Shown here in pieces: positions 30,907 through 37,202 of a stretch of 38,099 nt of DNA; position 1 is the stretch's first letter; each line of letters starts with the position of its first letter. The position numbers and the translations under genes are program-made. Source of the stretch: an uncultured Alphaproteobacteria bacterium. GTDB lineage: Bacteria; Pseudomonadota; Alphaproteobacteria; Rhizobiales; Aestuariivirgaceae. The notes below the pieces were generated by a model. It made no database searches. It was not told where the DNA came from and saw nothing but the letters and a program-made list of their open reading frames with translations. Where the stretch lies: assembly GCA_937872985.1 (NCBI GenBank), contig CALMUW010000031.1, forward strand, positions 1-38,099, in the 5' to 3' direction.

Positions 30907-31427
30907 GCTGCAATCCTCTCTCGAACTGTTCTGTGCGCATTGGCAAGATCGGTTGCGCTCATCCTCGGATAGCCAATATGATCAAGGATGGCGTTGACTA
31001 TCGGGAGGTAACGTGTGGGCAGGGCGGAAACCATCTGCACACCATGCAATATTGATGTGTGGTCACGGCGCATGACGCGCGCCATCTGCGGATAAGACAA
31101 CAACGTCAGCATTCGCCCAACAAACGAAATCGCAAATCGCAGGTCCGCAATATCGCGCGCGCGGCGGGCTGAAATTATATCAGCCACGCTCACGCCAAAT
31201 CGATCAGCCCCGGCCCTGACGATGGCGGAAAACGTAATGCCATTTGCAACGCCGCCAACTCTGCGCTCAAGCGGCCTCAATGAGAGGATGGAATCCAATG
31301 TCGTGATGGATCTAGCTTCATTTGCGATTTTTGAGAGGACGGCACCCGTCCTTGTGTTTTGCACCACCGGCCCGCCAATCTCATGCAGGCGGTCGAGGCA
31401 GCATCGCATGTGAGATTCAACATTCAT
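30903..31427 (-). CDS. DnaA domain IV-like DNA-binding protein
   Basis: I chose the ATG at 31427 (MNVESHMRCC), overlapping the previous stop. Residues about 85-150 read FGVSVADIISARRARDIADLRFAISFV..MARVMRRDHTSILHGVQM. This closely follows the DnaA C-terminal DNA-binding domain, including the RRDHTSILHG signature loop (DHTTVLHA in DnaA). There is no ATPase domain. It could bind DnaA boxes or phage iterons and help initiation or compete with host DnaA. Its stop overlaps the initiator gene start. Confidence 0.8.
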   Translation of the reverse strand: MNVESHMRCCLDRLHEIGGPVVQNTRTGAVLSKIANEARSITTLDSILSLRPLERRVGGVANGITFSAIVRAGADRFGVSVADIISARRARDIADLRFAISFVGRMLTLLSYPQMARVMRRDHTSILHGVQMVSALPTRYLPIVNAILDHIGYPRMSATDLANAHRTVRERIAA

Positions 31428-31927
31428 GCCGCCGCCCTCAATTGTTCGACCGCATGACGGCGCGGGCGTCCAGAGCAACGCGCGACAATCGCTCGCGTCC
31501 GCTTAAGCCTGCGTAAAATGATCTGGATTGCATTGATCGACTTTCCCAACCTGTCGGCAATATCGCTCAATGGTAAGCCTGCGTTATAAAGATCTATAAT
31601 TAAGCCATCGTTGGCATCATCAACCTTCCGACCCTGCGGGATTGGACTTCGCCTCTCAATGACTCCATCTCGAACCAAGCGCAAAACTAACCTCTCAATA
31701 GCTCCCTCCGTGCAGGATAAATGCCGAGCTATCGAGCGGAGCGGAACATTGGTCAGATACATTCCCCTGATGGTTTCCATCTGAAATTCATCAAATCGAT
31801 CAACGCGCGGTCTGCCGGTTCTTTCCGTAAAATCACCGTCTTCTTCAGTCCCTACCGCCCTGATCGTGCGGCCATGTGCAGCAACCATATTGTCAAGATA
31901 CGCGCGCATGTCGGCTTCGAGAGTCAT
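31424..31927 (-). CDS. Double-HTH regulator, GcrA-like
   Basis: The 167-residue protein has two helix-turn-helix units: PLRSIARHLSCTEGAIERLVLRL (about 62-84) and DLYNAGLPLSDIADRLGKSINAIQIILRRL (about 112-141). The second resembles the GcrA cell-cycle regulator motif of Alphaproteobacteria. It is translated right after the methyltransferase with a four-base overlap. GcrA and CcrM act together in the host, so the phage may carry a matching pair. That is inference. Confidence 0.68.
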   Translation of the reverse strand: MTLEADMRAYLDNMVAAHGRTIRAVGTEEDGDFTERTGRPRVDRFDEFQMETIRGMYLTNVPLRSIARHLSCTEGAIERLVLRLVRDGVIERRSPIPQGRKVDDANDGLIIDLYNAGLPLSDIADRLGKSINAIQIILRRLKRTRAIVARCSGRPRRHAVEQLRAAA

Positions 31928-32610
31928 AGCATAACCTGTTGCTTTGGTTTTTCTGACGGTGGCTCGATGAAGAAATCTGGCTGCTGATAGGCCTGCTCAA
32001 TGCGGCGGCAGGCTATGTCGAAGTATCCTGGGTCTAGTTCAATGCCGATGAACTTCCGGCCCAACTTGACACAGGCAACGCCAGTGGTGCCGCTACCCAT
32101 GAATGGGTCGAGAATGGTGTTGGCGTCGGGAAGGAAGCCTAAGCACCATTCCATGAGGGCCACGTGCTTTTGCGTGGGGTGCTGTTTGCCGTCCTTTAGC
32201 GCCAAGGCGCGCGGATAGTCAAAGGCGCGGGCGGCCTTTTGCTGCGACGTCCACGCCATCTCAAAGTCGGCTAGGGAAAAGTCGCGCTGCCCCTTATCCC
32301 ATATCAGCCAGCGCATCGATGGCGGAAGGAAGTCGGTGAAGTAGTTCCCGCCCCAGACCACCTGCTCTTTACTACAGGCCAGAATGGCCTCAAAGATTTT
32401 CGGTGACGGGCGTTCTCGGTCCCATTGCGTTTTTCCGTAGTATTTCCAGCCACCCTTGCCCTTATTCTTCGCAGCAGCTTCGTCTGCGCGTATCCCATAC
32501 GGCGGGTCCGTCACCACGGCATCTACCTTGCCAAGCGTCGGCAGAACCTCGCGGCAATCCCCGAGTATCAGGCGGCAGTCGCCGATGACCTCCTCGCGCC
32601 ACTTGGTCAT
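31924..32610 (-). CDS. Beta-class DNA methyltransferase
   Basis: I chose the ATG at 32610 (MTKWREEVIGDCRLILGDC), which overlaps the nuclease stop. The 228-residue enzyme has motif IV DPPYG at about 41-45 and motif I DPFMGSGTTG near 166-175. A tail (GIELDPGYFDIACRRI) is also present. The motif order IV before I and the HPTQK segment mark a beta-class N6-adenine or N4-cytosine methyltransferase, related to CcrM-type enzymes. It has no obvious cognate restriction enzyme. It may protect phage DNA or mimic host methylation. Confidence 0.9.
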   Translation of the reverse strand: MTKWREEVIGDCRLILGDCREVLPTLGKVDAVVTDPPYGIRADEAAAKNKGKGGWKYYGKTQWDRERPSPKIFEAILACSKEQVVWGGNYFTDFLPPSMRWLIWDKGQRDFSLADFEMAWTSQQKAARAFDYPRALALKDGKQHPTQKHVALMEWCLGFLPDANTILDPFMGSGTTGVACVKLGRKFIGIELDPGYFDIACRRIEQAYQQPDFFIEPPSEKPKQQVML

Positions 32611-32987
32611 GCTGCCCTCCTGCGCCAATTGGTTCTGCAAGCCCCTAGGTCGTCTAGAATGGTAAGCGCCTCATCGAGGCTGTAGGCAACGCGGTAGGGC
32701 GTCCCGTTCGCATCGCAGTCGTCTTTGAAAGCAATCTGGCTTTCGGAAAGACGGCCTTTCTCGGCCTTGAGTTCCAGAAAACAAATGATGCTATCCCCGC
32801 GCCAGAAAATCAGATCAGCAATCCCAGGCTTGAGGCCCATCAGCTTTGCCTTGCGCCCCGCCTGAATGCTGCGCTTGCCCTCGTTTTTGATGTGCGCCCA
32901 CCGGACACCGGGAGCGGCACAGAGAGCGAGACAGTGGATCAATGCAATCTGCTCGCGGTCCTCGTTGCGCTTGACGATGCGGGTCAT
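32607..32987 (-). CDS. VRR-NUC domain nuclease
   Basis: The ATG at 32987 (MTRIVKRNEDREQIALIHC) overlaps the previous stop. The 126-residue product is a stand-alone VRR-NUC: WAHIKNEGKRSIQAGRKAKLMGLKPGIADLIF, then CFLELKAEKGRLSESQ. It supplies the catalytic Asp, Glu, Lys and Gln positions. Such phage enzymes are Holliday-junction or branched-DNA nucleases. The upstream extension of the frame lies inside the next gene and is rejected. Confidence 0.88.
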   Translation of the reverse strand: MTRIVKRNEDREQIALIHCLALCAAPGVRWAHIKNEGKRSIQAGRKAKLMGLKPGIADLIFWRGDSIICFLELKAEKGRLSESQIAFKDDCDANGTPYRVAYSLDEALTILDDLGACRTNWRRRAA

Positions 32988-33463
32988 GCAGCCTCGCTCA
33001 TAATGCGGTCGATGAACTTGCTGATGTCGATAACATTGGAGGCGCGCTCGGAAGCGACTACCGGCCTCCATTCCCCAAGCTCTGCAACCAGGTCTTGGTT
33101 GTGACGCTCCAAGAGCGATGCAAACGTCTCTTGGCTTGCCTCGGCTTCCGCGAAGGTAATACCGTTCTTTGTTCCGATCAGGCCGGAGATAACGTCTGGC
33201 CAACTACGATACCAATCACCGGAAATCTTGACGTTAAAGCCAAGGTGCGTCTTATCGGTCGGGAAAATATTGACCTTTCCACGCATCAATCTTGAGCCGG
33301 ATATTATCTTTTGGGCAAATGTCATTCTCCACTGGTGGGCATCAAGGTCATGTAGGGAAAACTTGAGCGGCCCGAACTGCACAGAGATATTCGGAAGCGT
33401 GTGAAACTCGCCGGAATTAACACACCCGAACATGCCGCCTTCGAACCGCTCAAAGTGCGCCAT
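32984..33463 (-). CDS. Hypothetical phage protein, 159 residues
   Basis: The protein begins MAHFERFEGGMFGCVNSGEFHTL and has a mixed beta/alpha character, with a helical C-terminus (IDISKFIDRIM). No known family. It is in the early minus-strand operon with an ATGA overlap to the VRR-NUC gene. Confidence 0.65.
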   Translation of the reverse strand: MAHFERFEGGMFGCVNSGEFHTLPNISVQFGPLKFSLHDLDAHQWRMTFAQKIISGSRLMRGKVNIFPTDKTHLGFNVKISGDWYRSWPDVISGLIGTKNGITFAEAEASQETFASLLERHNQDLVAELGEWRPVVASERASNVIDISKFIDRIMSEAA

Positions 33464-33639
33464 CAGAGAATACCCGCCTCGAAGTCCTTGAAAAGTTTCT
33501 TGAGCTTCAATGAGGTCGCACAGCCGAACAGTCTTTTCCGCCTCGGCTTTCTCCTAATGTCCTTCGCCTTCGCCTTGACGCTTTCGGTTTGAGCCTTCTT
33601 AAAGTCGGCCTCGATAGATTTCAGAATGTCATTGTCCAT
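33463..33639 (-). CDS. Small basic hypothetical protein, 58 residues
   Basis: I prefer the ATG at 33639 (MDNDILKSIEADFKKAQ) because AGGAG lies six bases upstream. A TAATG-coupled ATG at 33672 would add eleven residues. The product is very basic (KAKAKDIRRKPRRKRLFG) and helical, suggesting nucleic-acid or acidic-protein binding. It shares a TGATG overlap with the next gene. Confidence 0.6.
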   Translation of the reverse strand: MDNDILKSIEADFKKAQTESVKAKAKDIRRKPRRKRLFGCATSLKLKKLFKDFEAGIL

Positions 33640-33671
33640 ATCGTTCTCCTGTGTTCTTTGTTGACTTGCCA

Positions 33672-33875
33672 TTACGCAGACACACCACTTTCGGGGACCT
33701 TTGGGAAAATCTCCGCGCTCACGAATGAACTGTTGACCACAACGCCGATGGCTAGAAGGTCCATAACGGACACGTCTCGGAATGATGTTCTTTCTGTGCC
33801 ATCGGCATTTTTCCAGCGAACAGCAATTTGCATAGGCACTTTCGGCGGGATGAATGGGAGGATGTTGTCAGGCAT
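33672..33875 (-). CDS. Small hypothetical protein, 67 residues
   Basis: The ATG at 33875 (MPDNILPFIPPKVPMQIAVRW) has GAGG eight bases upstream; a GTG at 33911 is an alternative. The protein has a proline-rich start and a beta-rich rest (MDLLAIGVVVNSSFV). No known family. The long ORF upstream of this start lies within the neighbouring gene. Confidence 0.55.
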   Translation of the reverse strand: MPDNILPFIPPKVPMQIAVRWKNADGTERTSFRDVSVMDLLAIGVVVNSSFVSAEIFPKVPESGVSA

Positions 33876-33894
33876 TAGGTGAGCCTCGATGAAA

Positions 33895-34296
33895 TCAATG
33901 ATCCACTTCACCAGACGGACCAGTCGCCGCCTGATAAAATTCTGCGTCCATGCTGTGGTGAGTGAGAGCATAGAGACGCGCTTGCCGCTCTTTGAGGTAT
34001 GCAATCTGTTGTTCAATCTCTCGCTCATGTGCCTCGGATGCCTCGCGGATTCTGTCAGCGACATGGGCGTGGATGACGCGCCATTCCCCATACCAAAGCC
34101 GCTTGATTTGGCTGAATGTGAGACCTGTCTTGACCGAGACACGGCGAATACAAGCCTTCACGCACTCACCGGGCCGCGCCGGTTCTGCCAGCGCCCTCAC
34201 GCGCCCGCCGATCTCACTCTGGACAAGTGCGACCTCAGACATTCCTTCCCTCACCACGGACTGATTTTCCGCCGATACGGAACGATTTTCTGCCAT
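33895..34296 (-). CDS. Hypothetical regulator-like protein (alternative start 34242)
   Basis: Two starts are possible: 34296 (MAENRSVSAENQSVV) or 34242 (MSEVALVQSEIGGRVRALAEP), the latter with GGGAAGG just before it. The main domain contains ECVKACIRRVSVKTGLTFSQIKRLWYGEWRVIHAHVADRIREA. This looks like an HTH (KTGLTFSQIKRLWYG) followed by a helical tail, and it recurs in alphaproteobacterial phages. With the shorter start the repeated 21-bp units lie upstream of the gene. The function is probably DNA binding. Confidence 0.6.
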   Translation of the reverse strand: MAENRSVSAENQSVVREGMSEVALVQSEIGGRVRALAEPARPGECVKACIRRVSVKTGLTFSQIKRLWYGEWRVIHAHVADRIREASEAHEREIEQQIAYLKERQARLYALTHHSMDAEFYQAATGPSGEVDH

Positions 34297-34303
34297 CACG
34301 GAA
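34256..34303. repeat. Three 21-bp direct repeats beginning ACGGA
   Basis: ACGGA occurs at 34256, 34277 and 34298, with exact 21-bp spacing. The first two units are alike over 18 bases (ACGGA..GATTTTC.GCC). In the minus frame they encode a seven-residue repeat (SV.AEN). Two helical turns of spacing suits a tandem operator. Confidence 0.6.
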
Positions 34304-34320
34304 TCCCTTGCTGTTAGTGT

Positions 34321-34342
34321 CCGTTTCAGCAACGAGAACGGA
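34321..34342. promoter_or_regulatory. Inverted repeat upstream of the small plus-strand gene
   Basis: TCCGTT (34320-34325) and AACGGA (34337-34342) face each other across an 11-base centre, between the divergent starts at 34296 and 34364. The halves resemble the ACGGA of the neighbouring direct repeats. This is a possible operator; no good promoter hexamers could be fixed. Confidence 0.4.
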
Positions 34343-34363
34343 ACTGCAATAGGGAGTTGAATA

Positions 34364-34504
34364 ATGAAACAGAAAAGGAAGTGGGCAGGACAACGGGAGG
34401 CTTGCGTCATCCTGCCCTTCAAGCCCAGGGACAGAGAGAAGAAAACCCCAGGCTTTGTTAGTATTGGTGAGGCCGCGCGCGCGGTTGTGCTGCGGCTGAA
34501 ATAG
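34364..34504 (+). CDS. Small plus-strand gene, 46 residues, embedded in the minus-strand operon
   Basis: The ATG at 34364 has AGGGAG at 34351-34356. The frame encodes MKQKRKWAGQREACVILPF and continues with KPRDREKKTPGFVSIGEAARAVVLRLK to TAG 34502-34504. The N-terminus is basic, followed by a helix. It is short, but it has a ribosome site, upstream inverted repeats, a structured 3' region and an intrinsic terminator, which together make a plausible independent unit. No known family. The opposite strand has a long frame here that would be an N-terminal extension of 33895-34296; I consider that less likely. Confidence 0.5.
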   Translation: MKQKRKWAGQREACVILPFKPRDREKKTPGFVSIGEAARAVVLRLK

Positions 34505-34505
34505 T

Positions 34506-34595
34506 GCTTCGGGCGGAATGATTTGACGGCAATAAGCGGATGCAAGTCCGTGGCTCCCCCGCATCATTCCTTTCTGCTTAGTTCGACGCCGAAGC
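34506..34595 (+). ncRNA. Nested-hairpin structured RNA candidate
   Basis: An outer stem (GCTTCGG 34506-34512 with CCGAAGC 34589-34595, extendable past one bulge) encloses an inner perfect eight-base-pair stem (GGAATGAT 34515-34522 with ATCATTCC 34563-34570). Inside that, further short pairings (GCGG/CCGC or GATGC/GCATC) are possible. The element follows the 46-residue gene and precedes a terminator on the same strand. It may be a small RNA or a 3' regulatory structure. Confidence 0.45.
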
Positions 34596-34661
34596 GCGCC
34601 AAGGCATGTCCGGGAGCCATCAAAAAAATTCACTAGCGGCGCGCGTTCCCCCAGCGCCAAG

Positions 34662-34707
34662 AAGCGGCTGGCCCAAATGCCCTCCATGGCTGGCCGCTTT
34701 TTATTTT
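34662..34707 (+). terminator. Strong intrinsic terminator, plus strand
   Basis: AAGCGGC (34662-34668) pairs with GCCGCTT (34693-34699). The stem extends inward by GGCC-type pairs to about eleven base pairs, and TTTTATTTTTATT follows. It is oriented for plus-strand transcripts, although the surrounding long genes are on the minus strand. No U-tract exists in the other direction. Confidence 0.7.
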
Positions 34708-34722
34708 TATTGCGCGAATTGC

Positions 34723-34812
34723 TCACAGCACCACCAAGGCAATGGTTGCGAAATAGAGCGCGATGCCCGAGGCAACGGCCACATGAAACACGATGGACAC
34801 AAAATGACTCAT
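34723..34812 (-). CDS. 29-residue membrane peptide coupled to parB
   Basis: The ATG at 34812 overlaps the ParB stop (ATGA) and encodes MSHFVSIVFHVAVASG followed by IALYFATIALVVL, a single hydrophobic helix. This is a plausible one-span membrane microprotein. It ends just before the plus-strand terminator. Its function is unknown; translation is supported by the coupling. Confidence 0.5.
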   Translation of the reverse strand: MSHFVSIVFHVAVASGIALYFATIALVVL

Positions 34813-35573
34813 GATGCCGCCCGGTCCATAACCGGCGCATCAATCTCGATCAGAAACCATTCTTTGACGGCTGGCGAGGCTTCATTCCACGCGCTCATCA
34901 GGCGCTTTTTCTGCACGGCCTCAACATCAGTCCAATCCACCACACGCGGCACATTGGCGCGATCTGCTGCGGCCCGTTCTTTCATGTCGGCGTAGTTATG
35001 GATAGCTTCTGCCTGACGTTCAGGAGAGACGGCAGCAGCGGCAATCATGGCCGACTGGTTGTCGTCAAGGCCGCGCTGACGGGCGGCTTCCTTGGCTTCG
35101 GGCGTGAGGGCGGCAACGCTCAGGGCGCGCTGAATGTTGGTTCTTTTTTCTCCAAGTTCACGCGTGGCCTTGCGAATGCCCGCGTCATTTGGCTGGACGC
35201 CACCAGGTGGCCCAACTTGGGCCACCTTTGCCGCCAACTCCACCCACCGGGCCATCTGCTCCGACCGCTCAAGAACGGTAAGCTCGGCGCGGTGCAGGTT
35301 TTCCGAAATTTCCCACATTTCCGCTTCGTCGGCGGAGCAGTCGCGCACAATGCAGTCAATGTCGATCCAGCCAAGCTGCCTGGCGGCGGCAAGGCGATGA
35401 TGTCCCGCGATGAGGATTGCCATGTCGTCGGAATTGCTGCGGATGGTCACGGGGACCATCAGCCCGATCTTGCTCATCGACTCCACCAGACCGGCAACAG
35501 TGACGGGATTAAGTGCCCGCCGCCCTTCCGGGATGGTGATGTTTTCGATAGCGATTTTTTCAATGGCGTCCAT
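34809..35573 (-). CDS. ParB/RepB/Spo0J family protein
   Basis: The 254-residue protein has the ParB N-terminal nuclease-like/CTPase fold: IAIENITIPEGRRALNP, GLMVPVTIRSNSDDMAILIAGHHRLAAARQLGW (box with GHHR) and CSADEAEMWEISENLHRAELTVLERSEQMARW. An HTH-like region follows (NDAGIRKATRELGEKRTNIQRAL). It may bind DNA sites and act in segregation, replication or transcription. No ParA is present. It lies right after a second ParB-fold gene. Confidence 0.9.
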   Translation of the reverse strand: MDAIEKIAIENITIPEGRRALNPVTVAGLVESMSKIGLMVPVTIRSNSDDMAILIAGHHRLAAARQLGWIDIDCIVRDCSADEAEMWEISENLHRAELTVLERSEQMARWVELAAKVAQVGPPGGVQPNDAGIRKATRELGEKRTNIQRALSVAALTPEAKEAARQRGLDDNQSAMIAAAAVSPERQAEAIHNYADMKERAAADRANVPRVVDWTDVEAVQKKRLMSAWNEASPAVKEWFLIEIDAPVMDRAAS

Positions 35574-35576
35574 GGA

Positions 35577-36506
35577 TCACCGCGCGATTTCAGGAACGGA
35601 CCCGGTGAGGGTAAGACGCCGCGTCACCGTGCGCGCCCGGCGGTAGTTCCAGCCGCGAATGAGGGCTTCAACCGTCATTCCGGAGGTCAGCTTTCGGCTC
35701 TGCTTTTCCGCAATCAGCCGTTCCCGCACCACATAGGCCGGGTTGTTGCGCGAAAGGTTCTCACCTTCGGAAACGTCGCGTACATACGCTGCCGCACCGT
35801 TGAAATCTCCGGTGGCGCGGGCGATGGCCGCAAGGCAAGCCGCCATGCGCGAGAACGTTCCAACCTTGGCGCACTTATGCGCATTGAGCGCACCCATGGC
35901 GCGGCGAATGTCCTCAAGGTTTGCCGTGATGAATTTCAGGACTTCCTGGCGCGTCGGACGCGCGGAATTAACCCGCCCATCGCGCATGGAGTTGGAGATT
36001 GTTTCATCTTCGATTGCCATCAGCAGGGTAGCTGCGGCGCTGACGGTGATCGCATCAGGAACGCCGAGCATGTGGGCCAGATCGCCGACGCGGCGGATTT
36101 TGCCCATGTCGGTGGTGGTGCGGCTGGCGCGCGAAACGCCACAGACCACAAGGGCCTGGATAGAAACGTCAGCGGTAATGACGGCTTCGCAGCGGTGCTG
36201 TCCGTCATTGAGTTCGCCTGTGTCCGCAATGACAATGGCCTCGCCGTTCACAGCCCACCGGCCCGCCGCCATGTCCTCGGCGTAGTCCTCGATAGACTTG
36301 CTGCTCAGGGCGCGGTTGCCGGGGTTGACGTTGAGAAGGGCTTCGGCCCGCGACGGGTTGATGATTTCAATCCCGGAGTAAATGCGACCGGGAGACTGGC
36401 GCGCCTTGTTCAGCAGGCCAGCGAGCCATTCACGCCCGTCATTGTGGGCGCGCATCGGCTTATACTCGGAACCAGTCTTTCGGATGATTTCGGCAATATG
36501 CGGCAT
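35577..36506 (-). CDS. ParB-fold (ParB/Srx N-terminal-like) protein
   Basis: The 309-residue protein contains NVNPGNRALSSKSIEDYAEDMAAGRWAVNGEAIVIADTGELNDGQHRCEAVI. This is the ParB/sulfiredoxin-like core with the DGQHR box, near residues 60-115. The C-terminal two thirds are helical, with no recognised motif. Such proteins are common in phages and plasmids, often with a second ParB. A strong GGAGGGG ribosome site precedes the ATG at 36506. It probably binds DNA or uses nucleotide; the role is not known. Confidence 0.85.
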   Translation of the reverse strand: MPHIAEIIRKTGSEYKPMRAHNDGREWLAGLLNKARQSPGRIYSGIEIINPSRAEALLNVNPGNRALSSKSIEDYAEDMAAGRWAVNGEAIVIADTGELNDGQHRCEAVITADVSIQALVVCGVSRASRTTTDMGKIRRVGDLAHMLGVPDAITVSAAATLLMAIEDETISNSMRDGRVNSARPTRQEVLKFITANLEDIRRAMGALNAHKCAKVGTFSRMAACLAAIARATGDFNGAAAYVRDVSEGENLSRNNPAYVVRERLIAEKQSRKLTSGMTVEALIRGWNYRRARTVTRRLTLTGSVPEIAR

Positions 36507-36536
36507 TGGTTTTCCCCTCCATTAGCCGGTGAAGTT

Positions 36537-36575
36537 TCAAGCACGTTTGGCCGCGTCCAATTCGGAGCGGGTCAT
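36537..36575 (-). other. Twelve-codon micro-ORF overlapping the Cro-like stop
   Basis: An ATGA at the end of the Cro-like gene opens MTRSELDAAKRA and stop. It resembles the other coupled micro-ORFs (1878, 2225) and may be a relic or a coupling element. Confidence 0.3.
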
Positions 36576-36772
36576 TGCTGGCCCCAAATGTCGGGCCGGA
36601 TCTCATTGAGCGGGATGCCGAATTCGGCATGGATCAGCTTCGCCACATGGACGGGGATACGGCGGATGCCGCTCTCGTATCGGCTGATTGTCGCCTTTGA
36701 TGTCTTGAGGACGCGCGCCACGTCCATCTGGCTTAGGCCGCGCTCTAACCGGTATGTTCCGAGTGCATTCAT
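36572..36772 (-). CDS. Cro-like HTH repressor
   Basis: I chose the ATG at 36772 (MNALGTYRLERGLSQMDVARVL), twelve codons inside a longer frame, because it lies seven bases after the -10. The 66-residue XRE protein has RLERGLSQMDVARVLKTSKATISRYESGIRRIP, a full HTH. It is divergent from the repressor gene, so it should take the Cro part and bind the same operators. The message appears leaderless. Confidence 0.85.
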   Translation of the reverse strand: MNALGTYRLERGLSQMDVARVLKTSKATISRYESGIRRIPVHVAKLIHAEFGIPLNEIRPDIWGQQ

Positions 36773-36779
36773 GGTTCGC

Positions 36780-36808
36780 TTGTTACCATGAAGGAAACAA
36801 GAGTGCAA
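36780..36808 (-). promoter_or_regulatory. Promoter of the minus-strand early operon with operator
   Basis: On the minus strand TTGCAC (36803-36808), 17 bases and TAACAA (36780-36785) form the promoter. The operator GTTACCATGAAGGAAAC (plus-strand reading, 36782-36798) covers the -10 and spacer. The promoter is almost the same as that at 37622-37650. Confidence 0.7.
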
Positions 36809-36825
36809 TACCCGTCCGCAAAAAA

Positions 36826-36843
36826 GTTACCGTGTAGGATAAC
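36826..36843. promoter_or_regulatory. Second operator between the divergent regulators
   Basis: GTTACCGTGTAGGATAAC is an imperfect palindrome (GTTA..TAAC) and a close copy of the other operators, 44 bp from the first. It touches the -35 of the putative repressor promoter, so the repressor or the Cro-like protein could control repressor synthesis. Confidence 0.65.
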
Positions 36844-36870
36844 GACAGGGCAAAAATCCCCTGTTAATAA
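36842..36870 (+). promoter_or_regulatory. Putative repressor-maintenance promoter
   Basis: ACGACA (36842-36847), 17 bases and TAATAA (36865-36870) stand just before the repressor ATG at 36877, leaving about six bases. This implies a leaderless repressor message, as from lambda PRM. An ACAGGG/CCCTGT inverted repeat (36846-36864) lies in the spacer. The hexamers are weak. Confidence 0.45.
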
Positions 36871-36876
36871 TTGTAA

Positions 36877-37200
36877 ATGATTACCCGCATTGGCCCTAAA
36901 AAACCCCTACGGTTCTACCTAGCCGAGTGGAGAATTAAGCGACACCTCACGCAGGAGCAGCTTGCGGAGCGCGTCGAGACGACGAAGGCCACAATATCGC
37001 GATGGGAAAACCAGGAGCGCGATGCTGGCGGCAAGGCCCTAGCTGCGCTTGCCGATGCCTTGAACTTGGAAGTTCCTGACCTCTACCGCAACCCGGAAAT
37101 GCCGTCGGCTGATGCGCTCATGCGCGATGCCCGGCCAGAGGACCAGGTTAAGGCCTTGCGGCTGGTGGCGACACTGCTCAATAAGGCTGTCGGAGAATAG
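36877..37200 (+). CDS. XRE-family phage repressor (short)
   Basis: The 107-residue protein has an HTH at residues about 18-45 (RHLTQEQLAERVETTKATISRWENQERDAGG). The C-terminus is a helical tail (DQVKALRLVATLLNKAVGE) suited to dimerisation. There is no LexA-like peptidase domain, so induction would not be by RecA-driven self-cleavage. It lies opposite the Cro-like gene across two operators, which supports an immunity repressor. Confidence 0.82.
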   Translation: MITRIGPKKPLRFYLAEWRIKRHLTQEQLAERVETTKATISRWENQERDAGGKALAALADALNLEVPDLYRNPEMPSADALMRDARPEDQVKALRLVATLLNKAVGE

Positions 37201-37202
37201 GC

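Noticed and set aside
34505..34600. tRNA-like folding of the nested hairpin
   Set aside because: No T-loop consensus, anticodon arm or acceptor end could be fitted, so it was kept only as a structured RNA candidate.
34235..34843. 202-codon minus-strand frame over the hairpin and terminator region
   Set aside because: No ribosome site, erratic composition, and it overlaps the ParB stop, the coupled microprotein and the structured RNA.
34998..36791. 597-codon open frame on the plus strand opposite the ParB genes
   Set aside because: It is a GC-driven antisense shadow of two well-supported ParB-fold genes. The product is low-complexity and unlike any protein.
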